Origin: Daucus carota subsp. sativus | Taxonomy: Eukaryota; Streptophyta; Magnoliopsida; Apiales; Apiaceae | Assembly (NCBI RefSeq): GCF_001625215.2 | Contig: NC_030385.2 | Coordinates: forward strand, 1,233,135 to 1,297,134 | Length of the DNA stretch: 64,000 nt | Direction of reading: 5' to 3' | Shown here: piece after piece, positions 1 through 12,380 of the stretch | How the letters are laid out: the number at the start of each line of letters is the position of its first letter | How positions within the stretch are numbered: the first letter of the stretch is position 1 | Made by a program: the position numbers and the translations under genes | The notes under the pieces: generated by a model | Databases searched by the model: none | What the model saw: the letters and a program-made list of their open reading frames with translations, nothing else | What the model was told of the DNA's origin: nothing

Positions 1-714
1 CGATAAATGAATAAATTTCTCCAGTCTCAAGTGTATAATTTTTCGAGTTTTAACTGTGTAAGTTATCTTTTATGTAATTGTAGAAGTGAACACTATTGTA
101 GTTCGCTACATTTGGGAGTGTTTAGAGTAATTACAAGATTATTAGTGGATGAAATTCTCCGGTTCGATCGAGTTTTGAATGTGCAAGTTATCTTTTGTTT
201 AATTTCGATACATTGAGACTGTTAGAGTAATTTCAAGATTATATGTGAGTAAAAATGTAAAATTCTCCGGTTTTGAGAATATTCATTAATCTGAGTTTTA
301 ACTGTATATGTCATGCTATTATAATTCACTACATTTGGGTTATGATTTGGACGCTTGAATTCGCCATTTTGGCTAGGGCTGTGGAAGCTACTGTTTTTTT
401 TAAAAAAATAAATAAATTAAAGTTGTGGTGACTTAAATTGATGATTTCTTGAAAATGACTGATGTTATGTGCTATTATGTGGTGATGTGTTTTAGTGCTG
501 AATAAAATGGTTATGATTTGGACGTGTTAGACTGTTAGAGCAATTTCAAGATTTGACTGTGAATCCGGCATTTTGGCTAGGGCTGCAGAAGCTACTGTTT
601 TTTAAAAAAAAAAAATTAAAATTTAAACTTGTGGTGACTTGAAATGATGATTTTTTTTGAAATTGCCTGATGGTTTGTGCTATTATGTGGTCATGTGTTT
701 TAGTGTTGAATAAA
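1..714 (+). promoter_or_regulatory. 5' flank of CPN60B with tandem duplication ending at the start codon
   Basis: AT-rich upstream region with no supported gene. Two imperfect tandem units, about 340-510 and 511-718, share a conserved block (TTTTGGCTAGGGCT), a poly-T/A run, a GTGGTGACTT block and the same ending, AATAAAATGG. The ending of unit 2 is the CPN60B start codon at 715. The ending of unit 1 therefore gives an upstream ATG at 507 that opens only a seven-codon reading frame. A further short motif (GTTAGAGTAATTTCAAGATT and variants) recurs near 120, 222 and 533, so the whole flank has grown by local duplication. I could not place a TATA box or transcription start with confidence. Confidence 0.6.
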
Positions 715-2016
715 ATGGCATCCGCTGTGTTGTCTGTTGCTGCATTGGCATCTCCTTGCACGCGAATGATGGATACGAAGAAGGCAACTTCTTTCAAGAG
801 TTTGTCGTCGTTTGCATCGGTATCTTCGAGTTCTCTTCAAACTAGAAGGAATCTGGTACTACACAAGAAATGTTCTCTTAAAGTCAGGGCGATGGCGAAG
901 GAGCTTCATTTTAACAAGGATGGTTCTGCTATCAAGAAATTGCAGGTCTGTTGGCGGAATAAAAGTTATTTCTTTGGTATAGTTTTGTTATTGTACTAAT
1001 ATCTATACTTTGTCTTTTCTTTCAGACGGGTGTTAACAAGCTCGCAGATCTAGTAGGGGTTACTCTAGGTCCGAAAGGAAGAAATGTAGTTTTGGAGAGC
1101 AAGTATGGCTCACCTAAAATTGTGAATGATGGTGTAACTGTGGCCAAAGAGGTATTAGTCTGTTTTATTTGTGATCATTTGAAATTTGAAGTCTTGCACA
1201 CTCATTGTCATCAGTTAACTAGAATCAATTTCTTACGATGCACATATGAAACATATGTTCCATGCTGTCCTTTATTCTCAATTTATGAAGCCAAAAAATG
1301 ATATATTTTATGCAGGTTGAGCTGGAAGATCCTGTTGAAAACATTGGTGCAAAGTTAGTAAGACAGGCTGCATCCAAGACCAATGATATGGCTGGTGATG
1401 GAACAACGACATCCGTAGTTCTTGCTCAAGGCTTGATCAATGAAGGGGTCAAGGTCTGTAATAACTTTATAATACCTTCTTATATCTTTCTGACGTACTG
1501 TATATGCATGCAGAAAAAAAATTGAAGCTAGTCATGCCTTTTAAAAGGCCTGAAGTAAGTTTTTTTGTAAACGATACAGACAGTAAAAGCTGTTGCAGCG
1601 GATGTTTTGGCCACCAATAATAATATTTTTGTGTATATTTAGCTTAAGATGAAGGTTTCTAATTATATATTAGTAAAAACGGGTGGGTGCCTGGGCAAGG
1701 TTCTTAGGATACAGCGGGAGTTCTTGGTTAATTGCTGTGATTGGTGTAAAATTACAAATGTTTCTTATGCATGCTAGGAGAATTAGTAGGTTTTTATGCT
1801 TAACGTATTGAATTCCTGCTTGCTTTAGGTGGTGGCAGCGGGTGCAAACCCAATCCAGATTACAAGAGGTATTGAGAGAACAATTAAATCCCTGGTGACC
1901 GAGCTTAAATTGATGTCAAAAGAGGTATGCTTTGTTGCTTTTTAAAATTGAAGCTGTTATTCTTTTGGATATCTTTATACCGACTCTCTCACTCTCTGTG
2001 TGTGTGTGTGTGTCAG

Positions 2017-2092
<76 letters not shown>

Positions 2093-2510
2093 CCAACATT
2101 CCAGGGAGGGACTCCTTATATGGAGTTACATAGTGCGCCACTATAAATCATCAATTTTAATATAAATTCTGTTATAGAATACATATAAAACGTGATTCTA
2201 ATATAAAATACTATAAAATAAATCTATTTTAAGTAATTTAACACTTAAAATTTGATTAAAAAAAGTATATTTTCGAAACTGATTCTACAACAGAATAATT
2301 CTGGATGATTATTATTCTGTTATAGAATCATGTTGAGAAATTGCATAATTTTAGATGATCTTTGGAATAAAAAAATTATATAACTTCGTTTTCGGTTTAA
2401 TAATCAAAATTTGCAATTATATTTCATAAAAATATAATAGAATATATATTATGTATATATTTATAATGGTGTGCTACGTAACTCCATATAAGAGGGTATG
2501 CTATGGAGTG

Positions 2511-2547
<37 letters not shown>

Positions 2548-5125
2548 ACCTGGTTGTGGGTTCAGTGGTACTTACCTATAATTTTAAATTTGACTCTGCA
2601 ACTAAAACTGTAATTACATGTTTTTTTTTAAGTATAAACATTGCTTGGTTGATTTATGGTTGTATATGGTTTTTAGGTTGAGGACAGTGAGTTAGCCGAT
2701 GTAGCTGCAGTTAGTGCTGGAAACAATCCCGAAGTGGGCAAAATGATAGCTGAAGCAATGAGTAAAGTTGGAAGAAAAGGTGTGGTGACTCTTGAGGAAG
2801 GGAAAAGTGCTGAAAATAGTTTGTATGTTGTGGAAGGCATGCAATTCGATCGTGGGTACATTTCCCCCTATTTTGTGACAGATAGTGAAAAAATGGTCGT
2901 TGAATATGAAAATTGCAAGGTATTTTCATTTACTGTATGATTCTTTACCTATTCCCAGAAAGTTTTCACTCTTTGCTCTCTTAGCTTATGAAAATTGCAA
3001 AGTGTTTGCATCTACTGTATTCTTTACCTATTTCCAGAATCCAGACTGTTTTTTACTCTTTGCTCCTACTCTTATTTAGTTGTCATTTATCCCTTTTGCA
3101 GTTGCTTTTGGTTGACAAAAAGATAACAAATGCAAGAGATCTAATAAATGTTTTGGAAGGTGCTATCAAGGGAGGATATCCAATACTGATAATTGCTGAA
3201 GATATTGAACAGGAAGCTCTTGCTACTCTTGTTGTTAATAAGCTAAGAGGGGCACTTAAAATTGCTGCACTCAAAGCTCCTGGGTTCGGGGAACGCAAGA
3301 GCCAATATCTTGATGACATTGCCATCCTCACCGGTGGTAAGTCTTCTGTTAGTGATAAATTTAACCTTGTAATTGTTTTTTGATTTGAGTATATAACAAG
3401 AATGTGTTGCTGCTTACTTATAATTATAAATGCTATTCTCAGGAACCGTGATTAGAGAAGAGGTAGGCTTAACCTTGGACCAGGCAGATATGGAAGTCCT
3501 TGGGCATGCTGCGAAAGTGGTACTTACCAAGGATGCAACAACAATTGTCGGTGATGGAAGCACCCAAGACGCAGTGAACCGAAGAGTTGCACAGATAAGA
3601 AATCTTGCCGAGGTGAATATTCTTCCCACCGCCTACTCATTTACCATCATTCACTTAATTATCCTCTAACTAAATGATATTGGATGATTAACTAGGCAGC
3701 AGAGCAGGACTATGAAAAGGAAAAGCTAAGTGAACGAATTGCAAAACTTTCAGGGGGTGTTGCCGTTATTCAGGTGATCTTTAGCACCTCTATATTAATA
3801 TTTGATTGTGGAGACACATTTTCGTACCTATCTTTAAATCAATAAATTGTGTTTGAGTTCCCAGGTTGGGGCACAAACAGAAACTGAACTTAAGGAAAAG
3901 AAATTGAGAGTAGAAGATGCCTTGAATGCAACAAAGGTATATTTGAATGAGCTGCTAGAATTTGACTAAATAACGATCGTAACTTAACTATGCTGAAATG
4001 ATCATTACTTTGCTTTTCGTAGGCTGCTGTTGAAGAAGGAATTGTAGTTGGCGGTGGCTGCACTTTACTGCGCCTTGCCGTGAAAGTCGATGCCATCAAA
4101 GATACTCTTGATAACGCTGAGCAAAAGGTAGCGTTTTTTATGTCTGGCACTCTGGCTTATATCTTATGTAACATAGTAGGATTGTAGGAGAGTTTTGTGG
4201 GTTGCTTTAGATTTTATGATAAATATGAATGATATGCAGGTAGGAGCTGATATTGTTCAAAGGGCATTGAGATACCCAATGAAGTTAATTGCCAAGAATG
4301 CAGGGGTTAATGGAAGTGTTGTAATTGAAAAGGTAGCTTCTTTAATTACATCATGTCTGTGTAGCGTGATGTCCCTGATGTATTTGGTATTCAGATATGA
4401 TTTATTGTTTGCACTTTTTGATTCAGGTGCTTACAAATGATGATCAAAAGTATGGCTATAATGCTGCAACGGGGAAGTATGAGGACTTAATGGCTGCTGG
4501 TATAATTGATCCTACAAAGGCAAGTTTTTCTTCTTTATCTTACTTGTCATTTCCTTAATGATTAGGGTGTCTTCTTATCTTAATAGGGTTTCACTTGTTG
4601 TTTAACTGCAAATTAGGTCTTAATATTACCATGTTATATTTGCTTCATTGTTGTTTCTGAAAGAGCTGCTTTGAAACTCGGAAAGGTTTACAATTGCAGT
4701 GATTTCTTTGATATACTGGAATCCAAAATATCTTTTATTTATATCATTTGTTCATAATATTAATTATATTCTCTTCACTTATAAGCCACTTGAATAAAAT
4801 GCATTTTTTTTGTTTCTAATGCTTATCCCAAATTTGTAAATATATGAAAGTTTGCGATTGTCTTGTAGGTGGTGAGATGTTGCTTAGAGCATGCAGCTTC
4901 AGTTGCAAGGACCTTCCTCACATCAGATGCCGTGGTTGTTGACATCAAGGAGCCTGAAAATGTGGCTGCTGGAAATCCAATGGATAATTCAGGTTCTTAG
5001 AACTGCAAACTATTTGCTGCTTTTATTAATCTCGTTTCTCCTGAAAAAAAGTCAATTAGTAGTTGCAGAGTTTATATGGTATATACATTGATCGTTCCGT
5101 TTTATTGTTAGGCTATGGATACTAA
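715..5125 (+). CDS. CPN60B: Chaperonin 60 subunit beta, chloroplastic (RuBisCO-binding protein beta)
   Basis: ATP-dependent group I chaperonin subunit that folds RuBisCO large subunit and other stromal proteins in the plastid. Exons: 715-945, 1026-1151, 1316-1453, 1829-1924, 2677-2919, 3102-3336, 3443-3612, 3696-3773, 3865-3936, 4023-4127, 4240-4332, 4427-4519, 4869-4992, 5112-5125. The model gives 605 residues, close to the roughly 600 usual for the family. The first ~55 residues are rich in Ser, Arg and Lys and look like a transit peptide; mature protein begins near AKELHFN. GroEL signatures are present: LGPKGRNVV and the nucleotide-binding GDGTTT early, NNPEVGKMI in the middle, [12 protein letters not shown] late. 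The last exon is only 14 nt and restores the canonical ending DNSGYGY; reading through its intron would instead stop at 5000. Intron 12 starts with GC rather than GT. Intron 4 (1925-2676) holds a MITE. The start at 715 is the first ATG in frame with the transit peptide. Confidence 0.96.
1997..2090. repeat. Compound GT/CT/TA microsatellite
   Basis: Simple repeat in CPN60B intron 4: a GT tract, then a CT tract, then a TA tract of about 50 bp running directly into the MITE at 2091. A second TA run (2517-2546) follows the MITE, so the element lies inside a TA tract. Confidence 0.9.
2091..2516. mobile_element. MITE inside a TA microsatellite, copy A
   Basis: A 426-bp non-coding element with imperfect terminal inverted repeats of about 48 bp. 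The left end reads GGCCAACATTCC and continues to ATATGGAGTTAC; the reverse complement of the right end reads GGGTAGCACTCC and continues to the same ATATGGAGTTAC block. It is embedded in TA repeats on both sides, so the target duplication cannot be told apart from the microsatellite. A near-identical copy lies at 11954-12380. No coding capacity; it must be mobilised in trans. The placement in TA tracts resembles the Micron elements described in rice, but the superfamily is not clear from sequence alone. Confidence 0.85.
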
Positions 5126-7079
5126 GATGGTAGAACATATTCAGAATTCATGAACCGAATTAAATGATGGTGGAGGTATTAGCCGGAACCTATCATCTCG
5201 AGACATATATGCAGCTTATAGAATACAATGGAGAGCAAGATGCATTCTGGTGTACGCCTACCGAGACTTACAGAATAAGATATAACAAAGAGGTACATGG
5301 GGATGCATCTGTTTTATGTTTCATTAGGTAGCATTAATAATTTGTTAGGAACAGCATTGTTATCAAGTGAAGAAATTAACGTCGGAAATCAACAGTTTGA
5401 TAGCATTGTTAAATTTAATGATCTGCGGAATTGGCAACGTTGCTTATTAAGCCGAGTTTAATTAAAGCATTCTGTTGAAATTTCAAAATATTTCATGACA
5501 TAAGCCGAAAAGACTAGTAAAAAAAACTCAACAATAAGAGGGAATGACTGCTGTTTGGAACTTGAAGTTGAAAGCTTCAACGTTTGGTTTAAGAAAAGGA
5601 CACTCTCGATTCTCATAGCTTAACCAACGGCTATATATTTAGTCACTGTAGTTGATAACAACGTTTTTATTATCTAGTTAACGTATTTGAGGAATTGGTC
5701 TCAGCTCCATAGCTATCACTCAAGTCTCTTAAACGTTACAATTGATGTTCATGTCTAAACCCTACATACAAAAACGTCTCTTTCAAATCCAACTTCTGTT
5801 AAACAAGTCTCCCCTTGTTTTTACCCAGAGCTCCGAATTTGAGCTAATAAATAAATCATGAATATCGAAAACATTTGTTCATACCCGAAAGAGTTTGAGT
5901 TGTGATATTTGGGCATTTTGCCAAGTTGGGATGGAATTTGGCTGTAGTTATTACATTCGAGAGATGTTTAAAAATTCATGTGAATTTCTTGAAAAAGTAT
6001 TAGAATTGTTGCTAGGTACTTGTCATGTTATTTTTTCTTTTTTGCTTTGATCCGCCAATAACCAAACTACAAAGTTTATAAAGAAAGAAAACTTGTTGGA
6101 GTAAAATGGGTATAAAATAGTTGCCTTGATTTTCAGATGGAAAACGGCACTATTTTCCTGCAAGAAAACGAATTCCCGCCAATCACGAGTTTGTTTATAT
6201 GCTTGACATTTTCTATTCACACTTCTATACTATAGGTTTGGTGGTGTAGAAGAAGAAAAATAATAGCTGAATGTTGCCTAACCTCTGATAAAATCCAGTT
6301 AAATCAGAAAAATTAGTAGTTTGGTTTTTTGTAATATACTTTTTCAAAATTCATTTATTTCTCCTTAAAAGTTCCATGGCCTCTTCTTTTTCAAGTTGTC
6401 ATATTTTATTGATTTTTGTCGGTGAAAAGCCATAAATTAATTATTTTATTTGTTTTGTTCTTTTTTTCCAATGATAATCTTTTTTTTTTTATATATTTCT
6501 AGGTTGTGTTATTTGTTAAAGAAATTTTGTTCTGAGTGTTTTGTTCTCAATTTATTCGAGTTTTTTTTCAATTCTCTTATTGAGGGCTTTGGTGTGTTTT
6601 GATGTGATTAACATCGAGGATGTGAGATGTGTCAGATTTTCAAAAGTTTGATTTAGTTTTAAAATTTTGTCTGAAATTGCATTACGATCAACAACTCAAA
6701 GCAGTTGTGCATGTACATATATCAATAGTAATGAATCACTTAATTATTTAAATAAAGACTAAACTAATTAATGGTATATCTGTTTTATATTTGCTCGACT
6801 CGATTGTTTTTTGGATATCCGTATGATTTTCATTACTTAATTCCTCTTATCAGTTTTATTATATTTAATTGGTTGATTTGGATTCGTGGTTCTCTCAGGA
6901 TAATCAACATGTTGAGCACATAAAAAAATTGTAAACAAAATTTAAAAGGAAAAGGTCCTCCAACGTTCATCTTTTTATCTAATCTTGATTGCAACTAAGC
7001 TTATAATAATAATTATATGTAATAGTACGACAGTGATTTGGACATTCAAACTAAAGTGTTTAAGATAGTAATTAATTAG
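5126..7079. other. Intergenic, CPN60B 3' flank
   Basis: AT-rich spacer containing the presumed 3' UTR of CPN60B. Open frames here are short and low-complexity. I see no supported gene, RNA gene or transposon end. Confidence 0.5.
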
Positions 7080-7082
7080 TTA

Positions 7083-7470
7083 GAGCAAGCCCAACGCAAT
7101 TCCCTATTTTCAACCCCTAAAATATTATATAATAATGGTTACCTAAAATATAGGGGACCAAAAAGTTGTTTTGCTCCAATGGTATTCCCTATATTGATCC
7201 CCTGTATTTCAAATTCACATATGCAACTGAAATAGAGAGAGAAATTGCAGTGACAAGTGACAGAAAAACAAGAGGATATATGAGCTGGTGATGACATGGA
7301 GAATATAGGGGTTTGCTTTTTCATCCCTCAAACAAGGGGTTAAACTTTCTCTCACCTAAAATAAATGAGGGATGGGGAGTTGCGTTGGAGTTGTGTTTTT
7401 TGTTCTCAATTCTCAAATATTGTCCACGTAGACTAAATATAAGTAAGGAGTGGGTGCATTGGAGTTGCTC
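7083..7470. mobile_element. Tourist-like MITE (PIF/Harbinger type)
   Basis: A 388-bp element bounded by TTA target duplications (7080-7082 and 7471-7473). The left end GAGCAAGCCCAACGCA and the reverse complement of the right end, GAGCAACTCCAATGCA, form the inverted repeat. A 3-bp TTA/TAA duplication with GAGC-type ends is characteristic of Tourist/PIF-Harbinger MITEs. No coding capacity. Confidence 0.85.
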
Positions 7471-7473
7471 TTA

Positions 7474-9041
7474 GACTTTCACTTTTCATTATTGTTATAT
7501 TGTTATCCTAAACACCCAAAGAGAGTGACATCGAGGTACCAATATTTTCAAGATTATTGAATTATAATTTATTACTATTAGTTAGCACTTAATTAAGGAA
7601 AACGTGAAACAGGAAAAAGTTGATTAACATTCACGCGTCGCGTGATATACAAGTTTAGGTTATACTTAACAGTCATTTTACTCTAAACTATACTATATCC
7701 CACTAATAGGGGATTAGAACAAATTTACAGTACACGTAATTATACGACTTGCGCAATAAGTCGTCTAAATTTTAGTCTAATTGTAAATGATTTCCCGTTT
7801 TCTGTAATTTTCCTTCTTCGAAAAAGTGGCTGCATTTGTATGATCAAATCCCTCGGAACAAAATGTTACTGATATGTATATATTATTCATCTGCAGGGTG
7901 TACATATTTGGAAGAGAGCTTGTTCTAACGCTAAAAGTTAATTTTTTAAAAAAATATACAGTAATATCTATAAAGTAATAATTTGGAATTCTTAAATTTT
8001 ATTTAATTATATATTAATTAGAATATATTTGATAGTTAACTAATTTGAACATGTAAAATTTACCGTAGACATTTTATTTCGATTATATTAACCACGTGGT
8101 GGTCTGATCAATTAAGTTTGAACCCGTGAACCCTAAATCTCACGGGGATATGACATTTGATAAGAATGATTAGCAACGGCGTATTAGAGTAGTTGAGACT
8201 CGGTCTCGTGGTTTACAGAGGTTTTGAGTATTGGGGTGTTATGCTTTAAGAAGAGGTTTGCACCAATCTCTCTTCTCCCACGCCTTTATCCTTGAAATAA
8301 CCTTGCAATTGTTTCCTCCACCGGATTTTGCCACTGCTGATGGGTAATGTTTCGATAAGTCTCATGTGAAAAAGACCACGAGCTAAGGTATTGTAATAAT
8401 ATTGTATCACACACCCTTTTAATTATTGTGCACTAAGTCGGGGGCATTCACGGAAATAGCCTCTCTACATTAAAGTAGGGGCAGGACTGCGTACATTTTA
8501 CCCTGATCAGACCCTGGTCTAAGCAGGAATACTGAGTATGTATGGTATAATATTTTATGTTTTTATAAATAAAAGTATTATTTTAATATGACAATCCACT
8601 ATAAAATCTTACTATAAGTCTCAACAGATTGTCCAAATATAACTAGCTTTCTTTTTTTCTTGTTTTGGTCAGGAACTAGCTTGTTTATAATTATAGAAAA
8701 AGATATTTTATATTAGTGAGGTGACGAAATTTATATTTATAAATTTTGTTTTTAACATAAACACGTAGTTTCAGTTGAAAATTTTGTTTGGTTAGAGATT
8801 ATTACGCTGATCGAATGCAGCATTTTTTAAAGAGTGGTGCATGAGCAAAAAATTTATTATGACCCCTAAAATAAAGTAACATAAAATTCAATAATGTATA
8901 TAACAAACTGATCAAATGGAATTATAGTCACATTATTAGAGGAAATATCAGTACTATAATACAAAAGCTACCTAAATCAAATCGAAAAATAATAATCAAT
9001 AATATTTAAATATTTAATAGTATCACCGAATCTCATAGCCT
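7474..9041. other. Intergenic, 3' of the DREB gene
   Basis: AT-rich spacer. Around 8090-8540 the composition is less biased and resembles the degraded tRNA-related or retroposon sequence common in plant spacers, but I could not find paired ends or a target duplication. No gene supported. Confidence 0.4.
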
Positions 9042-9650
9042 CTAGATCATACCCTGTTGCGAATACTGAACATCCAACTCATTTTCCAGCACCCACCAGG
9101 GCGTGTAAAGCCACAAATCGTCCGAGTCAACCAGCACCAACTCGTCCATCGACGAGCCCGAGTCAAAACACCCCTCCAAACTCGGTAACTCAATAATCTC
9201 GCCCAACTCGTCCGAGTTCGTACTCGCGTTCACACTCGACTCGTTACCAGACAATGCGGGAGACAACTCGGACGAGTCCATAGCGGCCGCCTTGGCCGCC
9301 GCGGCCTGGACGTCACGCGGCGAGCCTGACTCGGCCCGAGGCAGCAACTCAGCGAGTTGCGGGAAGTTAAGAATCGCCGAGTCGCCTTTGATTGTCAAGG
9401 CCGCGACGTCATGAGCCCGAGCCGCCATCTCGGCCGTGTTATAAGTCCCGAGCCATATGCGTGACTTCTTACGTGGCTCCCGAATCTCGGATACCCATTT
9501 GCCCCAGCTACGTTTTCGGACTCCTATGTAATTCGGATGTTGGGTCCCACAGTCCTTCTGTCTCTTCCTCTTCTTGTCAGAACTCAAACTCGAACCCGAA
9601 CCCGAACCCGAAGGACACGAAAAGGCCGAGGTGTGTGGCTCCGTGGCCAT
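9042..9650 (-). CDS. AP2/ERF transcription factor, DREB type (A-4/TINY-like)
   Basis: Intronless 202-residue DNA-binding protein with one AP2/ERF domain at about residues 41-97. The domain has the family signatures [19 protein letters not shown], then RIWLGTY, then AAEMAAR-like and AHDVAAL segments. A basic stretch KKRKRQK at about residues 26-32 just ahead of the domain is a likely nuclear signal. The acidic, Ser-rich C-terminal half (many Glu/Asp, ending near [10 protein letters not shown]) looks like an activation region. Val at the DREB-specific position (WVSEIRE) argues for binding DRE/CRT elements, and the CGTQHP lead-in is typical of the A-4 group (ERF034-ERF044). The intronless state is also typical. 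The GC-rich codon use differs sharply from the AT-rich surroundings. The exact family member cannot be fixed without a tree. Confidence 0.93.
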   Translation of the reverse strand: MATEPHTSAFSCPSGSGSGSSLSSDKKRKRQKDCGTQHPNYIGVRKRSWGKWVSEIREPRKKSRIWLGTYNTAEMAARAHDVAALTIKGDSAILNFPQLAELLPRAESGSPRDVQAAAAKAAAMDSSELSPALSGNESSVNASTNSDELGEIIELPSLEGCFDSGSSMDELVLVDSDDLWLYTPWWVLENELDVQYSQQGMI

Positions 9651-9852
9651 TGTAAAAGATATGTAGGTGATAAATTATGTGTGCATGTAAATATATAGGG
9701 GAGGAGATTCACGGGAGAGATTAGAAAAGAGACAAAGGAGAGAGAGAGTTGGGAAAAATAAATAGAGGGGCGCTGCTTTGTTTGGTTTCACAACTCTGTG
9801 TGTGTTTTAAGAAGCCATTGCCCACAGGTAACTTGAGGGTTTTATCAGTGTA
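9651..9852 (-). promoter_or_regulatory. DREB gene proximal promoter and 5' UTR
   Basis: Read on the minus strand, a TATTTATTTTT box (plus positions about 9754-9764) is followed by a pyrimidine-rich CT stretch of about 45 bp, then a short AT-rich leader to the ATG at 9650. This layout suits a plant core promoter with an 85-bp leader. A second TATATAT run near 9691-9697 is probably too close to the ATG to be the box. Inference from layout only. Confidence 0.4.
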
Positions 9853-9855
9853 TAA

Positions 9856-10230
9856 GAGCAAGTCCAAGAGTGTCCTAGTTTATGCCCTAAATATAATATA
9901 AAATATTATGTCCTAGTAATTTAGGACATACTTTACTAACTTGAACTCCAACAATGTGCCTTATTCTCACACTATGTTTAATATTTTATTATTAAAGACT
10001 CTCTTTCATCATTTAAGCATAATATAAAAGTAGAGAGAGGAAAAGAGTGTAATGAGAATTTATAATAAAATATTGAATAGGGCAAGGAGAGATGTGCCTC
10101 AAAAATAGGGCTTGGGGAGGTTGTCCTAGTGATATAGGGCATCACTAGGACATTGTTGGATCAAGTTTTTTGGTCAATTGCCCTAAATTATAACTTAGGA
10201 CATGAGATAGGGCCTCTCTTGGACTTGCTC
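9856..10230. mobile_element. Tourist-like MITE (PIF/Harbinger type)
   Basis: A 375-bp element flanked by TAA duplications (9853-9855 and 10231-10233). Left end GAGCAAGTCCAAGAG is exactly repeated as the reverse complement of the right end; inner parts (TGCCCTAAA, GTCCTAG) continue the similarity. It is a different subfamily from the element at 7083 and lies about 200 bp upstream of the DREB gene, so it could affect that promoter. Confidence 0.88.
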
Positions 10231-11950
10231 TAAAGATATCATCACCTGTATGGATATTTATATGCATTCGTATCAGAAGGTTTAAGCTTCTTGACTAGTG
10301 TCAGATATTTTTGTGAGTAGTTTGGCAACCGTGTTTGAACGAGTAATGTTAGGTTCACAAAATTGTGAAGAGAAAATTTGTATGACATAACTATTAACGT
10401 GGTGTGTTTTAACTGGAGTTATTGATATAAACACATGAGGTCATTCCAATTAAAATCAACCACAATTATATACAATTATATACATCAAGGAGAATATTTT
10501 TCTTGTGTAATTGATAATATTGTCTATATTTTTGATAATAATCACGTGTTATTCACTTGTGATATCAGAGTCGAGGTTTGTGAAATATTTGAATTTGAAG
10601 TTTGTGAAAGTTCGGATTCGATTTGTTTTGACTCTCAATATTTTCATACTCTCTCAATTTTAAAACAATAATTTTTTTTTATTTTTACACGTAATTGATA
10701 AAAAATATTTTTACATATCATTTTAAAATTTTCATTTTTGAAAAGTGTTTAACATTTATATTTTCATTCAAAAAGTAATATGTAAAATATATATTCGTAT
10801 TTTAAATTACGTGCAGAAAATCAAAACAACTATTATTTTGAAATAGAAGAAATATCTAATTTTGAATACGACAACAATATTATACCTCAAAACGATGGAT
10901 GCCCGTGATATAGTCTGGAACCGCAAATAAATTTTCGAGGGGACATCAAAAATATTTAAATACAGTATGATCATGGTAAGACATCCTGCCAACTTTTATG
11001 AATGTTTTAGATAATCGATCATTTAACAACTTAATCTTATTTAAATGACTTATATTATTCTTGTTATATATATTATATGATAATGATATTAAAACACATT
11101 TTTAAAAATTTACGTGTAAATTCACCAAACTAATGTTAGCTGTAAGAGCATATTAATTTGTCCCGCGGAGATATTGTTGACCTGTATCTCTTGTTTAAAG
11201 AAAACATGCCACTTACTTTCATCATCTCAGAAGTTAGTTCGAGACTCCAAGTCAAAAACTTGGAAATTTTACAAATTTTCCGTTGGAGAATGGAGCCTGT
11301 ATGAAAATTTTGCCGTTACTTATCCAACAAGTTTGGCTCGCCCGTTATTTTCTTTCGTTGATTTTTTGAAACCGCCGTCGCCACTATCAATCTCTTTCAG
11401 GGGTAAAGTACAAGCATATGTTTGGTAACTTGAATTAAAGGTATTATTTAAAAGTCCAATTCGAATTTTTGATTTAGTGAATATGATATTTTATTGTGGT
11501 TCGTATTTATCCACAAGCGTTATGCGAAATGAGTGACAAGACAAATAGGTTATTAGTAGGCGATTAAACACCAAATGAAACCAGAGTAGTGTGAAGAGCT
11601 GCTTCATTTTCTGCAAGGTTCTCTTTGTTATTGGAGGAGAGGACTAACTTACTCCGCGTCCAATTATACATTTTTTGAAAAAAAAATTACACATGTTAAA
11701 GAAAAATTAGCTAGATATAATTTTATTTGAGAATAAAATTGAGTTTCAAAAGACATAATAAATATAAAAATTTAGTGCAATGATACGAATAAAGCAAGTT
11801 TCAAAAAATAGATAAATTTATCACAAAAAATAGATAAATTTGTGTCGAAAGAAGAAAGAGATTTTTAATTTGAGATAAAAAAAAATTTCTTAAAAAAGAC
11901 ACATAGAATGATACGGACAGACCATAAATTCACTTTTGTGAAAAATATAT
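10231..11950. other. Intergenic, AT-rich
   Basis: No supported gene. A short open frame at 11174-11428 has no recognisable domain. Otherwise low-complexity AT sequence up to the second copy of the TA-tract MITE. Confidence 0.45.
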
Positions 11951-11953
11951 ATA

Positions 11954-12380
11954 GGCCAACATTCCAAAGAGGGACTCCTTATATGGAATTACATAGTGCG
12001 CCACTATAAATCATCAATTTTATTATAAATTCTGTTATAGAATACATATAAAACGTGATTCTAATATAAAATACTATAAAATAAATCTATTTTAAGTAAT
12101 TTAACACTTAAAATTTGATCAAAAAAGTATATTTTCGAAACTGATTCTACAACAGAATAATTCTGGATGATTATTATTCTGTTATAGAATCATGTTGAGA
12201 TATTGCATAATTTTTGATGATCTTTGGAATAAAAAAAATTGTATAACTTCGTTTTCGGTTTAATAATCAAAATTTGCAATTATATTTCATAAAAAATATA
12301 ATAGAATATATATTATGTATATATTTATAATGGTGTGCTACGTAACTCCATATAAGAGGGTATGTTATGGAGTGCTACCC
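11954..12380. mobile_element. MITE inside a TA microsatellite, copy B
   Basis: A 427-bp near-identical copy of the element at 2091-2516, in the same orientation, again entered from a TATATA tract and left into ATATATATA. Differences from copy A are few single-base changes and short indels in A runs, so at least one copy moved fairly recently. No coding capacity. Confidence 0.85.

Noticed and set aside
4993-5000. Stop of CPN60B at 4998-5000
   Set aside because: Splicing at 4992 to 5112 gives the conserved GYGY ending of the family, a better explanation.
11174-11428. 84-codon open frame
   Set aside because: No recognisable domain, no splice context or promoter; likely chance.
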